Of a DNA stretch of 64,000 nucleotides, positions 36,838-47,945 are shown piece after piece; within the stretch, counting starts at the first letter, position 1, and the number at the start of each line of letters is the position of its first letter. This DNA is from Streptomyces sp. WP-1 (GTDB lineage: Bacteria; Actinomycetota; Actinomycetes; Streptomycetales; Streptomycetaceae): positions 3,038,001 through 3,102,000 of the forward strand of contig NZ_CP123923.1 of NCBI RefSeq assembly GCF_030450125.1, written 5' to 3'. The translations under genes and the position numbers were made by a program. The notes under the pieces are model-generated. The model ran no database searches, was not told the DNA's origin, and worked only from the letters and a program-made list of their open reading frames with translations.

Positions 36838-36851
36838 CAAGTGGCCCTGGA

Positions 36852-38759
<1,908 letters not shown>

Positions 38760-38900
38760 AGTGCGGCGTACTCCCGAAGTGGTGAGAAGGCCCTGCTGCG
38801 TACGTCCGTGACGCGGGCCTGCCGGGCTTGACACGCCACGGCCTCACCCCATGGTACGTGGCCCTGGGCGGGTCGGCCTCCGCAGGGCCTCCGGGCCCCC

Positions 38901-41021
38901 TCAGCCCTGGGTCGGGCTCGCCGGGACCCGGGCCCCCTTCTTCAGGAATCCCATGTCCTCGTACACCGGTGTCTGGAACCCGAACGCACCCGCGTTGACC
39001 AGGTCCTTCCGCACTCCGACCAGCTGCGGGCGCTGGTAGAGCGGGATCGAGCCGGCGGCGGCCCAGATCCGGGTGTCGGCCTGCCGGATCAGGGACTTCG
39101 CCTCGCCCTCGTCCAGCGTCGTCGCCGCCTGCTCGAAGAGCTGGTCGACCTGGTCGGTGCCGACCCGTGTGTAGTTCTGCTCGACGTTCACCGAGCCGTC
39201 CGCGCCGGGCAGCGGCTTGGCGTAGATCGGCCGGGCGTCGGTGGCGGGAAAGGCGGAGGACGGCCAGGAGTACAGCGCGAGATCGAAGTCACCCGCGGCG
39301 ATGTGGTCCTTGAAGTAGCTCTCGTCGGACACCTTGGTGATCGTCGTGACGATCCCCAGCCGGTCCAGCATCGCGGAGATCCGGTTGGCGACCGTGTTCA
39401 GCGTGTCCGAGCCCGGCCCGGACGGCAGCACGAAGCGCAGGGTGAGCGCCTTGCCGTCCCTGGCGAGCGGCCCGGCCTTGACGCCGGCCGGCGCCGCCGT
39501 GCCCTTGGGGGCGTAGGCGCCCGCCGCTCCCCCGTGCCGGCCCTCCTCCGCGAGGTGCTTGCCGCCCGCGTCGCCCTTGTTGTCCTCGCCGACGACGTAC
39601 TCGCCGTCGTGGCCGCCGTCGGACTTCTCCTCCTGGTCGCTCTCGGGCCCGGCCGCCTTCTGCGCCTTCTTCTCCTCCCTGACCGGACCGCCCGCCACCC
39701 ATCCGGCGTCCGCGAGCAGTGCCTGCGCCGCCTTGGTGTCCTGCGCGCCGAGCGCCCCGCTGTCGTCGGCGTACGCGGGCTGCCCGGACAGCGCGAGATG
39801 GCTGCCGACGGGTACGGCGGGCAGGCCCAGCGGGGTGAGCACCAGGCGGGCGATCTCCTTGCGGTCCAGGGCGCGCGCGATGGCCCGGCGGACCCGCTCG
39901 TCGGTGAGCGGCCCGGAGGCGGCGTTGAGGGCGAGCTGGGTGTAGGCGGGCTCCAGGGACTTGCGGACGCCGTAGGACTTCAGGGCCGTCTGCTGGTCCA
40001 GGTACTCGCTGATGGCCCGGGCCAGCTTGGTGCGGCCCGCCTTGACGTCGGCGGAGTCGAGCCCGTGGGCGCGCGCCCAGGCGCGCAGCGTCGACAGGGA
40101 CGCCTTGCCGCCGCCCTGGAGCGGCGAGGAGCCGCCCTTGCCGCTCGCGGCGAGCCCGATCCGCTCGGCGTCGGCCGGGTCGAGGTCGGCGAGGTCCGCG
40201 CTGCCGTCGGCGAGCGCGCCGACCCGCTTGTCGTGGGGCACGGTGTGCAGCACGATCTGGTTCAGCTTGGCCGCCCTGCCCCACCAGCGGGGGTTGCGGG
40301 TGAGGACGATGTCCTGGGCGATGGTGTCGACCTTGTCCACCTTGAAGGGGCCCGCGCTGATGGCCAGCTTGCGGCGGGCGCCGTCGTTGAAGGCGTCCGG
40401 GGTGCCCATGACGTCCTTCGGGTACAGCGGCGAGAACAACGACTTCCAGTCGGCGTAGGGGCGGGAGAAGGTGACCCGGACCTGGAGGTCGTTGGCGCCG
40501 CGCTCGATCTTCTCGATGCGGTCGTACCCGGCGTTGCGCGCGGTCCAGTAGGCGCTGTCCTTCCCGGACAGGGCGCGCCACTGGGCGACGAAGTCGGCGG
40601 CGCCGATCTCCCGGCCGTCGCTCCACACGGCCTGCTGGTTCAGCTTGTACAGCACCACCTGGCGCGGCTCGGTCTCGATGACCTTGGCGGACTCCAGGTA
40701 GGCGGGATTGACGACCGGGCTGCCGGCGGCGTCCATCCGGAACATGGAGGGCAGCGTGGCCTGGGCGACGCGGGTGGTCCCGGTGTCGGCGTCGGCCTGG
40801 TAGGTGTTCAGCGTCTCCGGAAGGTCGTCCACGGCCCATTTCAGGGTGCCGCCGTCGGCCACCAGGGTGCGGGCGGCCGGCTCGATGTCCTGAGCGGCGA
40901 GGGGCTTGGCCACGTCGTCGTCCGAGCCGCAGCCCGCGAGCAGAGAGACCGCGAGGGCGCCCGCGGTCAGGAAGGCGGCCGAGCGCAGGACCGCGCGCAG
41001 GCCGACGCCGTGGTGGGACAT
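38901..41021 (-). CDS. Orphan SBP family 5 peptide-binding lipoprotein with charged insertion
   Basis: 706 residues, about 100-150 longer than usual. The start ATG 41021 has GGAGGTAGCAGAG directly upstream. Lipobox LAGC puts the lipidated Cys at 31. SBP family 5 features: LKWAVDDLPETLNTYQADAD, QAVWSDGREIGAADFVAQWR, VRRAIARALDRKEIARLVL and FDLALYSWPSSAFPATDARP. Between the two lobes a low-complexity insertion of about 65 residues (rich in Glu, Lys, Asp, Gly; EEKKAQKAAGPESDQEEK, GGKHLAEEGRHGG) interrupts the fold. No permease or ATPase gene adjoins it, so it may deliver peptides to a transporter encoded elsewhere, possibly operon B or C. It lies 141 bp upstream of typA on the same strand. Confidence 0.85.
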   Translation of the reverse strand: MSHHGVGLRAVLRSAAFLTAGALAVSLLAGCGSDDDVAKPLAAQDIEPAARTLVADGGTLKWAVDDLPETLNTYQADADTGTTRVAQATLPSMFRMDAAGSPVVNPAYLESAKVIETEPRQVVLYKLNQQAVWSDGREIGAADFVAQWRALSGKDSAYWTARNAGYDRIEKIERGANDLQVRVTFSRPYADWKSLFSPLYPKDVMGTPDAFNDGARRKLAISAGPFKVDKVDTIAQDIVLTRNPRWWGRAAKLNQIVLHTVPHDKRVGALADGSADLADLDPADAERIGLAASGKGGSSPLQGGGKASLSTLRAWARAHGLDSADVKAGRTKLARAISEYLDQQTALKSYGVRKSLEPAYTQLALNAASGPLTDERVRRAIARALDRKEIARLVLTPLGLPAVPVGSHLALSGQPAYADDSGALGAQDTKAAQALLADAGWVAGGPVREEKKAQKAAGPESDQEEKSDGGHDGEYVVGEDNKGDAGGKHLAEEGRHGGAAGAYAPKGTAAPAGVKAGPLARDGKALTLRFVLPSGPGSDTLNTVANRISAMLDRLGIVTTITKVSDESYFKDHIAAGDFDLALYSWPSSAFPATDARPIYAKPLPGADGSVNVEQNYTRVGTDQVDQLFEQAATTLDEGEAKSLIRQADTRIWAAAGSIPLYQRPQLVGVRKDLVNAGAFGFQTPVYEDMGFLKKGARVPASPTQG

Positions 41022-41235
41022 CTCTGCTACCTCCGGGAAGCCGCGAGCGACATGATCACGTCTGGCGGTATTTGGAGCTGATCAGATCTATGCGGCTACT
41101 GAAGAGGAAAGGATCCGCCTACCCCGGGCGACACGGCGGCGGCGGCGGGCAAGCCCACCCGTGCGGCGCAAACACGGTGGTACGGGCGCACGCCGGTGCG
41201 GCGGGGACCGATGAACGCGCGACAGCTTCCTCCGA

Positions 41236-41279
41236 GCCCCTGCCCCTGCCCTGCCCTGCCCCTGCCCCTGCCCCTGCCC
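41236..41279. repeat. Low-complexity CCCCTG-type repeat
   Basis: About seven to eight head-to-tail CCCCTG/CCCTG units immediately after the 3' end of the GH18-like gene. It is simple sequence likely to change length by slippage, and is too short and irregular to be a CRISPR array. Confidence 0.75.
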
Positions 41280-42545
41280 TCACCCCACCCACCCCTCCCG
41301 GTACGCCCGCCAGTCCGCGTCCGTGGCGGCGAAGTCGACGTACAGGGCGACGCCGAAGCGGGCGCGGTGGGCGTCGGTACGGGACAGTCCGAGGCGTACG
41401 CCCCGTACCCCGGCCGGGACGGTCTCCGCGCGGGCCCGGTGCCCGAACCGGTTCTCGTGGTAGAAGGGCAGGCCCATGAGGAGCTGGGTGGACCCGGGGG
41501 TCGCCTCCAGGGCGAGGCCGGTCTGCTGGGCGACGTAGCCGCCGTACAGGCTCGGCAGCGGCTGCATGGTGTCGTACGACATCACGGCGATCTGGTCCAC
41601 CCGGCGGGCCACCTGCCCGAAGTACGCCTGCGACCACCACTTGGGGTGGCCGGTGGTCGTGCCCCAGAAGGAGTGGAAGCCGGGCAGGGGGTCGATCTGG
41701 TGGGCGGCGACGGAGAGCAGCGCGTGGTGGGCGCGGGTGAGGGCGTGCAGGTCGTCGAGGAGGGTCAGGTAGTCACGGTCGCCGGAGTGCAGGGGCTCCA
41801 GGTCGAAGTGGGCGCCCTGGAAGCCGGCGGCGAGGATCCGCCGGGTGGAGGCGAGGATCGCGGAGCGGGTCGCCGGGCGCTCCAGGCGCAGCCCCTCGGG
41901 CCCCTCGCTCGCGACCACGTCCCCGAGCCATGCCTGCACCCGGACACCGGGCAGCTCCCGGTGCAGGGCGCCGATCAGCCACCGCGCCTCGGGGTGGTCG
42001 GCGTCGGGCAGGGTCCCGTCGTCCTCCAGGGGCCCTGAGTGCACGTACAGATCCCTGACCCCGGTCCCTTTCAACCGCCGCGCGAGCGCCTCGACATCCG
42101 CCTCCGTCTTCCGCCCGTCCACCCAGGCGTGCCCCAGCCAGAGCGCGTCCTGACCGCGGGTGCGGGTGCCGGGGGCGGGATCACCGGAGTAGTTGACGCG
42201 GAGGGCGCCTTCGGCGGTGAGGAGGGCGAGGAGCAGGAGGAGCAGGACCAGGGAGAGGGCGGTGAGGGCGCGGCGGAGGGGGCGGTGGGGGCGGGGCTTG
42301 GTGGGGGGATCGGGGGGCGGGGTGGGGGTGGGTGCCGGGTCGGGGGCGGGTGTGGGGGCGGCGCCGGGCGCGGGGTCAGGGGCAGGTGCGGGGGCGACGG
42401 CAGGGTCCGGGGCAGGTGCGGGGGCCGGGGCGGTCTCCGGGTCGGGGGCTTTGCCCGTTGTGGAGTCGGTCTCGGCTCCACAGGTCGGTTCGGTCTCCGG
42501 GTCCTTTGTGCCCGGCCTCTTCCCCGGCCCGGTCCCCGCGTCCAT
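41280..42545 (-). CDS. Membrane-anchored GH18-like (chitinase-fold) protein
   Basis: 421 residues from ATG 42545; the true start could be later. The first 90 residues are Pro/Ala/Asp repeats (APAPAPDPAVAPAPAPDPAP), predicted cytoplasmic and disordered. One transmembrane helix follows (LSLVLLLLLLALLTAEGALR). The outer domain looks like a GH18 TIM barrel: DALWLGHAWVDGRK at strand 1, VRDLYVHSG, GFQGAHFDLEPLHSGD (Asp/Glu at the end of strand 4), QIAVMSYDTM and LLMGLPFYHEN. The full DxxDxDxE motif is not present (FDLEP only), so activity is uncertain; it could be a glycan-binding or modified hydrolase. Divergent, with 80 bp between starts, from the repeat-bearing membrane protein. Confidence 0.72.
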   Translation of the reverse strand: MDAGTGPGKRPGTKDPETEPTCGAETDSTTGKAPDPETAPAPAPAPDPAVAPAPAPDPAPGAAPTPAPDPAPTPTPPPDPPTKPRPHRPLRRALTALSLVLLLLLLALLTAEGALRVNYSGDPAPGTRTRGQDALWLGHAWVDGRKTEADVEALARRLKGTGVRDLYVHSGPLEDDGTLPDADHPEARWLIGALHRELPGVRVQAWLGDVVASEGPEGLRLERPATRSAILASTRRILAAGFQGAHFDLEPLHSGDRDYLTLLDDLHALTRAHHALLSVAAHQIDPLPGFHSFWGTTTGHPKWWSQAYFGQVARRVDQIAVMSYDTMQPLPSLYGGYVAQQTGLALEATPGSTQLLMGLPFYHENRFGHRARAETVPAGVRGVRLGLSRTDAHRARFGVALYVDFAATDADWRAYREGWVG

Positions 42546-42625
42546 CCCGTCCCCCTGTCCGCCTGGTCCCTCACCCGTATCCGCCCCGCTCGCGGTGCGG
42601 TCTACTCCCCCATACGCTCCGAAAT

Positions 42626-44935
42626 GTGACGTCCTCCCTGTTCCGGGGCCGCCCCCGGTGCGCCAAGGCGCACATACGGGTGCGGGTGACGCATGCCGTG
42701 CTGGGCGCCCTGGTGGGGGCCGGGTGGCTGATGTTGCCGTTGATGACGGCGGCGACGCGCCGTCCGGTTCCCGCCACCTCCCCCGGAGCGCTGGCCGACG
42801 CGGCGGCGCCGGGGCCGGGCGGCGCCTCGGCCGCGGACTACGTGCTCCCGTTCATCGCCGTGGCCGCGGCGGCGGTGATGGCGGCCTACGGCTACCTGCG
42901 CCGCGTCCGCCGAGCCCGTACGCGTACGACACCGGGGACGACGCCGCCGGGGCCTCCGGCACCCCCCACGGTCGCCGACGCCGAACGCCAGGCCCGGATC
43001 GCGCTGGTGCTGGCCGACGACTGCGTACGGACGAGCCGCGAGGAACTGGGCTTCGTACGGGAGAGGTTCGGGGCGGTGGAGAAGACGCGGACCGGAGCGA
43101 TACCCGTGACCGGGGCGGCGGCGGGAACCGAGGCCGAGACGGACACCGCGTCCCGGACCGGCGGGGGGACGGGAGGCGGGGCACGGGCGGCGGGTGTGCA
43201 GGGGGCGCAGGCCGAGGAGGGGCCGCCGACGACGGACGGGGCGCGGACCGGAGCGATACCGGCGGCTGCGATGGCGGCCGAGCCGGGGGCCACGCCCGGT
43301 ACGGAGGCGGAAGGCGGGACGCGGACAGCGGGTGACGAGGGGACGCAGGCCGAGGAAGAGCCGCCGACGACGGACGGGGCGCGGACCGGAGCGCCGACGG
43401 AGGCCGCGGTGACGGCCGAGCCAGGGGCCACGCCCGGTACGGAGGCGGAAGGCGGGACGCGGACAGCGGGTGACGCGAGGGCGCAGGCCGAGGAAGAGCC
43501 GCCGACGACGGACGGGGCGCGGACCGGAGCGATACCGGCGGCTGCGGTGACGGCCGACACGGAGGGTGCGCCCGGTGCGGGGGCGGGGGCGCGGCGTGGG
43601 GGCCTGGGCGACGAGGCGGCCATGGAGACGAAGGGGCGAGCGGCGACCGCGGCGCGGTTCGGGGCCGGGGCCGCCGCCGACCGGAGGAGTCGGCAGGGAA
43701 GCGAGGCGGGGGCGGGCGCTCGGGGAGCGGAGTCGGCCGACGGCGCCTTCGGGTGTCCCCCGCAGGAGGTCGGGGCGCGGGATCGGGCCGTCGCCGAGAT
43801 GGAGACGGAGACGGCGGCCTTCGTGCGTGCCCTGCGCGGTGCCGAAGCCGAGTTGGCGGCGGCGTTCGCGATGTGGTGGCGGTACGAGCGGGGGTTGCCC
43901 GGGGAGGCGGGGGCGCGGCGGCAGGCGCTGGCCGGGGTGGTCGGGCGGTGTGCGGAAGCGGGGCGGCGGCTGGACGCGCAGGCCGCGGCGCTGGACCAGG
44001 TGCGGGGGCTGGAGGGGCCGGGCGCCGGCCCGGCACTGGACGTGGCGGAGGGCAGGTTCCGGGGGCTGGCGGTGCGGGCGGTGGCCGCCCACGCAACCCT
44101 GGCGGCGTCGCGCGAGCGGTACGCGCCCTCGGCCACGGGCCCCGTCACCGGCTCGGTCGAACAGGCCAAGGACCGCCTGCTGTTCGCCACCGCCCACCTC
44201 AACGCGGCCCGCCGGTCCATCGACTCCGCCGACGGCGACGGAACGGCCCGTAACCTGCGCGCCGCCGAGGGCGCCGTGGCCCAGGCCGAGATCCTGGTGA
44301 CCGGCGTGGACCGGCTCGCCGCCCGGCTGCGGGAGGCCGCCGCGCTGGTACCGGCGGCCCTGACCGGCGCGGAGGCCGAGCTGACGGCGGCCCGGCACGG
44401 CCGTTCCCGTACCTCCCCGGCCACCGGTGAGCTGAACGCCCGGCTGGCCCACGCGGACGGTGTACTGGCCGCCGTACGGGAGGAGTTGACCGGCGCCCTC
44501 CCGTACGACCCGCTGGACGCGCTGCGCCGGATCACCCGTGCCGTCGGCCGCCTGGACGTGGGCCGCTCCGGCGTCCTGGACACGGCGGCGCTCCTCGTGG
44601 CCCGCGCCTCGCTGGACACGGCCGACGATTTCGTCACGGTGCACCGGGGTGCCGTCGGCCCGGAGGCCCGCGCCCTGCTGTCGGAGGCGCTCCGGGCGCT
44701 GACCACCGGCACCGGTACCGCCTTCGAGGCCGACACCGCCGCCCGCGAGGCCCGCGACCTCGCCGAACGCGACGTCCGCGCCCACGGCACCCCCTGCCCC
44801 GACGCCACCGCGACCGGTCTGCCCGGTGCCGTCCTCGGCGGCATCCTCCTCGCCGAGGACCCGGACGGAGGCCCCCCGGCCACGTTCGGGGGGCCGGCGA
44901 CGCGGGGGCGAAGACATGTGCGGACGCCTGTGTAG
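42626..44935 (+). CDS. Large membrane protein with internal 46-residue repeats and helical C-terminus
   Basis: 769 residues from a GTG at 42626 (VTSSLFRGRPRCAKAHIRV). Two transmembrane helices lie at about 25-45 and 70-90. Residues about 150-320 are low complexity and contain 46-residue repeats (QAEEEPPTTDGARTGA...) encoded by 138-bp DNA repeats. The C-terminal 400 residues are Ala/Arg/Glu-rich, long-helical and coiled-coil-like. No known domain is recognised; the helical part recalls proteins that scaffold at the membrane. Frames upstream of the GTG run into the divergent gene and were not used. Function unknown. Confidence 0.65.
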   Translation: MTSSLFRGRPRCAKAHIRVRVTHAVLGALVGAGWLMLPLMTAATRRPVPATSPGALADAAAPGPGGASAADYVLPFIAVAAAAVMAAYGYLRRVRRARTRTTPGTTPPGPPAPPTVADAERQARIALVLADDCVRTSREELGFVRERFGAVEKTRTGAIPVTGAAAGTEAETDTASRTGGGTGGGARAAGVQGAQAEEGPPTTDGARTGAIPAAAMAAEPGATPGTEAEGGTRTAGDEGTQAEEEPPTTDGARTGAPTEAAVTAEPGATPGTEAEGGTRTAGDARAQAEEEPPTTDGARTGAIPAAAVTADTEGAPGAGAGARRGGLGDEAAMETKGRAATAARFGAGAAADRRSRQGSEAGAGARGAESADGAFGCPPQEVGARDRAVAEMETETAAFVRALRGAEAELAAAFAMWWRYERGLPGEAGARRQALAGVVGRCAEAGRRLDAQAAALDQVRGLEGPGAGPALDVAEGRFRGLAVRAVAAHATLAASRERYAPSATGPVTGSVEQAKDRLLFATAHLNAARRSIDSADGDGTARNLRAAEGAVAQAEILVTGVDRLAARLREAAALVPAALTGAEAELTAARHGRSRTSPATGELNARLAHADGVLAAVREELTGALPYDPLDALRRITRAVGRLDVGRSGVLDTAALLVARASLDTADDFVTVHRGAVGPEARALLSEALRALTTGTGTAFEADTAAREARDLAERDVRAHGTPCPDATATGLPGAVLGGILLAEDPDGGPPATFGGPATRGRRHVRTPV
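43208..43560 (+). repeat. In-frame 138-bp tandem repeats
   Basis: Units start at 43208, 43346 and 43484 (exactly 138 bp apart). The second and third units are nearly identical over their first 50 bases and the first differs by few bases. A more diverged unit seems to precede them from about 43085. Each encodes 46 residues, so copy number can change without breaking the frame. Confidence 0.85.
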
Positions 44936-45038
44936 CGTTACGGGGCAGAGCCGCTTGGTGCCGGACGGCGAATCGCGGTGCCCTTCCGGCCGGCCGCGAC
45001 GGGCGGGCGGGTGAGTGAGTGAGTGGGCAAAAGGGCCG

Positions 45039-47627
45039 TCAGAACAGGCTGAGCAGCGCCTCCGCCGGGTCCGTGAGGACCGCCTCCGCCCCCGGCAACG
45101 GCAACTCGAACCACACCGTCTTCCCCCGGGGCGTCCGCCGCGACCCCCACGCCGCGCTGAGCAACTGCACCAGCTGCAAGCCCCGCCCGCCCTCATCCGT
45201 GTCCCGGGCCCGCCGACGCCGGGGCTGCACGAGCCCGCCGTCCCACACCTCGCACACCAGCGTCCGGTCCAGCAGCAGCCGTAGCCTGATCTCCCCCTCG
45301 CCGTACCGCAGCGCGTTCGTCACCAGCTCGCTGACCAGCAGCTCCGTCGTGTCGACCAGCGCCTCAAGTCCCCAGTCGAGCAATTGCGCACGAGCGTGCT
45401 CCCGCGCCCGCCCCACACTCCGCGGCTCCCGCGGCAGCGTCCAGTCGCCGACGGAGTCCGCCGGCAGCCCCTGCACCCGGGCCATCAGCAGCGCGATGTC
45501 GTCCTCGCCGTGATGCGTGTCGAGGGTGTTGAGCACGTGGTCGCAGACGTCCTCCAGCGGCTGGGCCGGATCGGTGAGCGCGCCGACGAACGCGTGCAGC
45601 CCCTCGTCCAGCGGATGGTCCCGGGACTCCACCAGACCGTCCGTGTACAGCGCGAGCAACGCGCCCTCGGGCAGCTCGACCTCTACCTCCTCGAAGGGCT
45701 CGCCCCCCACCCCGAGCGGCATCCCGGGCGGCACGTCCAGCATCAGCGCGGGCTCGCCCGGTTCCACCAGCACCGGCGGCAGATGCCCGGCGTTGGCGAA
45801 CGTACATCGCCGGGTCACCGAGTCGTACACGGCGTACACACACGTCGCGAGGTACACCTCGGACAGGTCCGCGTCCCTGGGCTGCCGCGCCGTACGCGTC
45901 GCCTGCTGCACACCCCCCGGCGTGCCGAGCCCCCGCGCGATCTCGTCCAACGCGGACAGCACCTCGGCCGGTTCGAGATCGAGCAGCGCCAACGTCCTTA
46001 CGGCGGTGCGCAGTTCACCCATCGCGACGGCCGCCCGCAGCCCGCGCCCCATCACATCGCCCACCACCAACGCCGTGCGGTGGCCGGGCAGTTCGATGAC
46101 GTCGAACCAGTCGCCGCCGACCTCGGTCGCCGCGTTGCCGGGCAGATAGCGGCAGGCGATGTCCAGGCCGGACGCCTCGGGGTCGCCCGGCGGCAGCAGC
46201 GAGCGCTGGAGGATCAACGCCCGTTCGTGCTCCCGGCGGTACAGCCGCGCGTTGTCGATGCAGACCGCGGCGCGCGCGGCCAGTTCCACCGCGAGGTCCC
46301 GGTCCCGCTCCCCGAACGGCTCGCTGCCCTTGGTCCGCGCGAACCGTACGAGCCCCACCACCGTGTCGTGCGCGACCATCGGCACGGCGAGCGTGGACTG
46401 CACGAGGCTCCCCTCCTCGGCCGGCACCGCCCGCGGCCGCGCGGTGCGCAGGGCGTCCGCGCAGGGGGAGTTGAAGGGGAAGTGGTGTACGGCGCCGACC
46501 TTGACGGTCTCGGCGACCCGGCCCACGGGCGCGTCCGCGACCGCGCTGGCGATGGCGACCCGGCGCAGCTGGGCACTGCCGTCGACCATCCCGGGCGGCG
46601 TCTCGTCGCCGGTCAGCAGCCCCTGGTAGAGGTCGACGGTGGCGAGGTCGCAGAAGCCGGGGACGACGACGTCGAGGAGTTCGCGTGCCGTGGTCTCCAG
46701 GTCGAGCGAGTTGCCGATCCGCGCCCCGGCCTCGTTGAGCAGCGCCAGATTGCGCCGGGCCGCGGCGGCCTCGCGGGCGGCGGCGCGGCGGGAGGTGACA
46801 TCGGTGGCGAGCCAGGCCACGCCGATGGGCCGGCCGCTGCCGCTGTGCACGCGGTAGAGGTTGACCGACCAGTGCCGGCGCTCCTCGGAGCCCGGGACAT
46901 GTCCGGTGACATGCATGTCGGTGATGGCGTCGCCGCTCTCCAGCACCCGTCGCAGCGTCGCCGAGACCCGCTCGGCCTCGCCGCGCGGCAGATAGTCGAA
47001 GACGCCCTTGCCCCGGTGGTCGTCCGGGGTGCCGCCGAAGACATTGGCGAAGCGCTGGTTGACGCGGCGTACCCGCAGGTCGAAGTCGAGCAGGAGGAAA
47101 CCGAAGGGGGATTGTCCGAATATCGCCTGGGACGCGGCGAGATCGGTCTCGATCCTGCGCAGTGTGCGGACGTCCACGACGATGCAGACGGCGGCGTTCT
47201 CGCCCTCCGCGGTCCGGGTCGGCATCACATAGACCTCGGCCAGACCGTCCGCACCGCGCCCGCCCCGGGGGGGATCCGGCATCCGGAAGGGCACGACCCC
47301 GGTCCACTCGCGCCCGTCGAGGATCTCCGCCATCTTGCGCTGGCCCTGTTCCCGCAGGTCGGGGTCGATGAACGCCTCGATGGGGTCCATGCCGACGGCG
47401 CGCGAGGCCGGAATGCCGAACAACTGCTCGGCGCGCAGGCTCCACTGGTCCACCAGGCCGCCGGGGCCGATGGAGAAGGAGGCCACCTTTATGTAGTCGT
47501 ACATGGAGCCGGGCGGACTGCTCTGCCACAGGGCGCCACCGGTCGCCGCCGCACCCGCGGCGGTCTGGTCCCTCGCGCCGTCCGACGGGTCCTCGGACTC
47601 CGTGGCCTTCGCTGGTATCTCGCTCAC
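45039..47627 (-). CDS. PAS-PAS-GAF-SpoIIE phosphatase fused to RsbW-like ATPase
   Basis: 862 residues from a GTG at 47627 (VSEIPAKATESEDPSD), with GGAGGGG upstream. Domain order: PAS (about 41-150), second PAS (about 160-275), GAF (about 295-440), PP2C/SpoIIE phosphatase (about 470-690; ATEVGGDWFDVIELPG, VVGDVMGRGLRAA, YTDGLVESRD, HGEDDIALLMAR), and a C-terminal HATPase of the anti-sigma kinase type (LLVSELVTNALRYGEG, DEGGRGLQLVQLL). One polypeptide thus holds sensor, anti-anti-sigma phosphatase and serine-kinase-like modules, a common plan in Streptomyces. Partner STAS proteins are not in the window. A small stand-alone ATPase of the same family lies upstream on the same strand. Confidence 0.9.
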   Translation of the reverse strand: MSEIPAKATESEDPSDGARDQTAAGAAATGGALWQSSPPGSMYDYIKVASFSIGPGGLVDQWSLRAEQLFGIPASRAVGMDPIEAFIDPDLREQGQRKMAEILDGREWTGVVPFRMPDPPRGGRGADGLAEVYVMPTRTAEGENAAVCIVVDVRTLRRIETDLAASQAIFGQSPFGFLLLDFDLRVRRVNQRFANVFGGTPDDHRGKGVFDYLPRGEAERVSATLRRVLESGDAITDMHVTGHVPGSEERRHWSVNLYRVHSGSGRPIGVAWLATDVTSRRAAAREAAAARRNLALLNEAGARIGNSLDLETTARELLDVVVPGFCDLATVDLYQGLLTGDETPPGMVDGSAQLRRVAIASAVADAPVGRVAETVKVGAVHHFPFNSPCADALRTARPRAVPAEEGSLVQSTLAVPMVAHDTVVGLVRFARTKGSEPFGERDRDLAVELAARAAVCIDNARLYRREHERALILQRSLLPPGDPEASGLDIACRYLPGNAATEVGGDWFDVIELPGHRTALVVGDVMGRGLRAAVAMGELRTAVRTLALLDLEPAEVLSALDEIARGLGTPGGVQQATRTARQPRDADLSEVYLATCVYAVYDSVTRRCTFANAGHLPPVLVEPGEPALMLDVPPGMPLGVGGEPFEEVEVELPEGALLALYTDGLVESRDHPLDEGLHAFVGALTDPAQPLEDVCDHVLNTLDTHHGEDDIALLMARVQGLPADSVGDWTLPREPRSVGRAREHARAQLLDWGLEALVDTTELLVSELVTNALRYGEGEIRLRLLLDRTLVCEVWDGGLVQPRRRRARDTDEGGRGLQLVQLLSAAWGSRRTPRGKTVWFELPLPGAEAVLTDPAEALLSLF

Positions 47628-47945
47628 GCGAACCGTCCCCTCCAGCTCACCGCGCCCGGCACCGGTCACCGGGGGCGGCTGCCCGCAGTATCCAGCACTA
47701 CGGCGCCGCGCGACACGGTGTTCACGATCACAGCTCGGTCCAGACGTTTTTCGGACCGCTCCGCGACAACACTTCCACTCTTCTAACCAGGGAACACGGC
47801 CTCGAACCACACACTCCGGACCGGTCCGCGAGCCGGGGTCACACGGTGGACCGTACGGCGGTCGATGTACACCCCCTCCGCCCCCTCGGGCGCCCCTGCC
47901 TCACCCCGGACACCCCCGCGCCACCCCGATGCGCCCCCGGTCCCG
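47628..47945. other. Intergenic spacer between two regulatory ATPase genes
   Basis: 318 bp with no gene I can support. It holds the upstream region of the SpoIIE phosphatase gene, with GGAGGGG next to its GTG, and CCCC-rich sequence at 47875-47945. No clear hairpin or promoter pair was recognised. Confidence 0.5.

Noticed and set aside
41236..41279. Possible CRISPR-like repeat (CCCCTG units)
   Set aside because: Units are 5-6 bp with no spacers and no cas genes nearby; it is simple sequence.
42332..42625. N-terminal extension of the repeat-bearing membrane protein
   Set aside because: It would be antisense to the GH18-like gene's Pro-rich region and shows only Arg/Gly/Pro low complexity; GTG 42626 fits the two-helix start.
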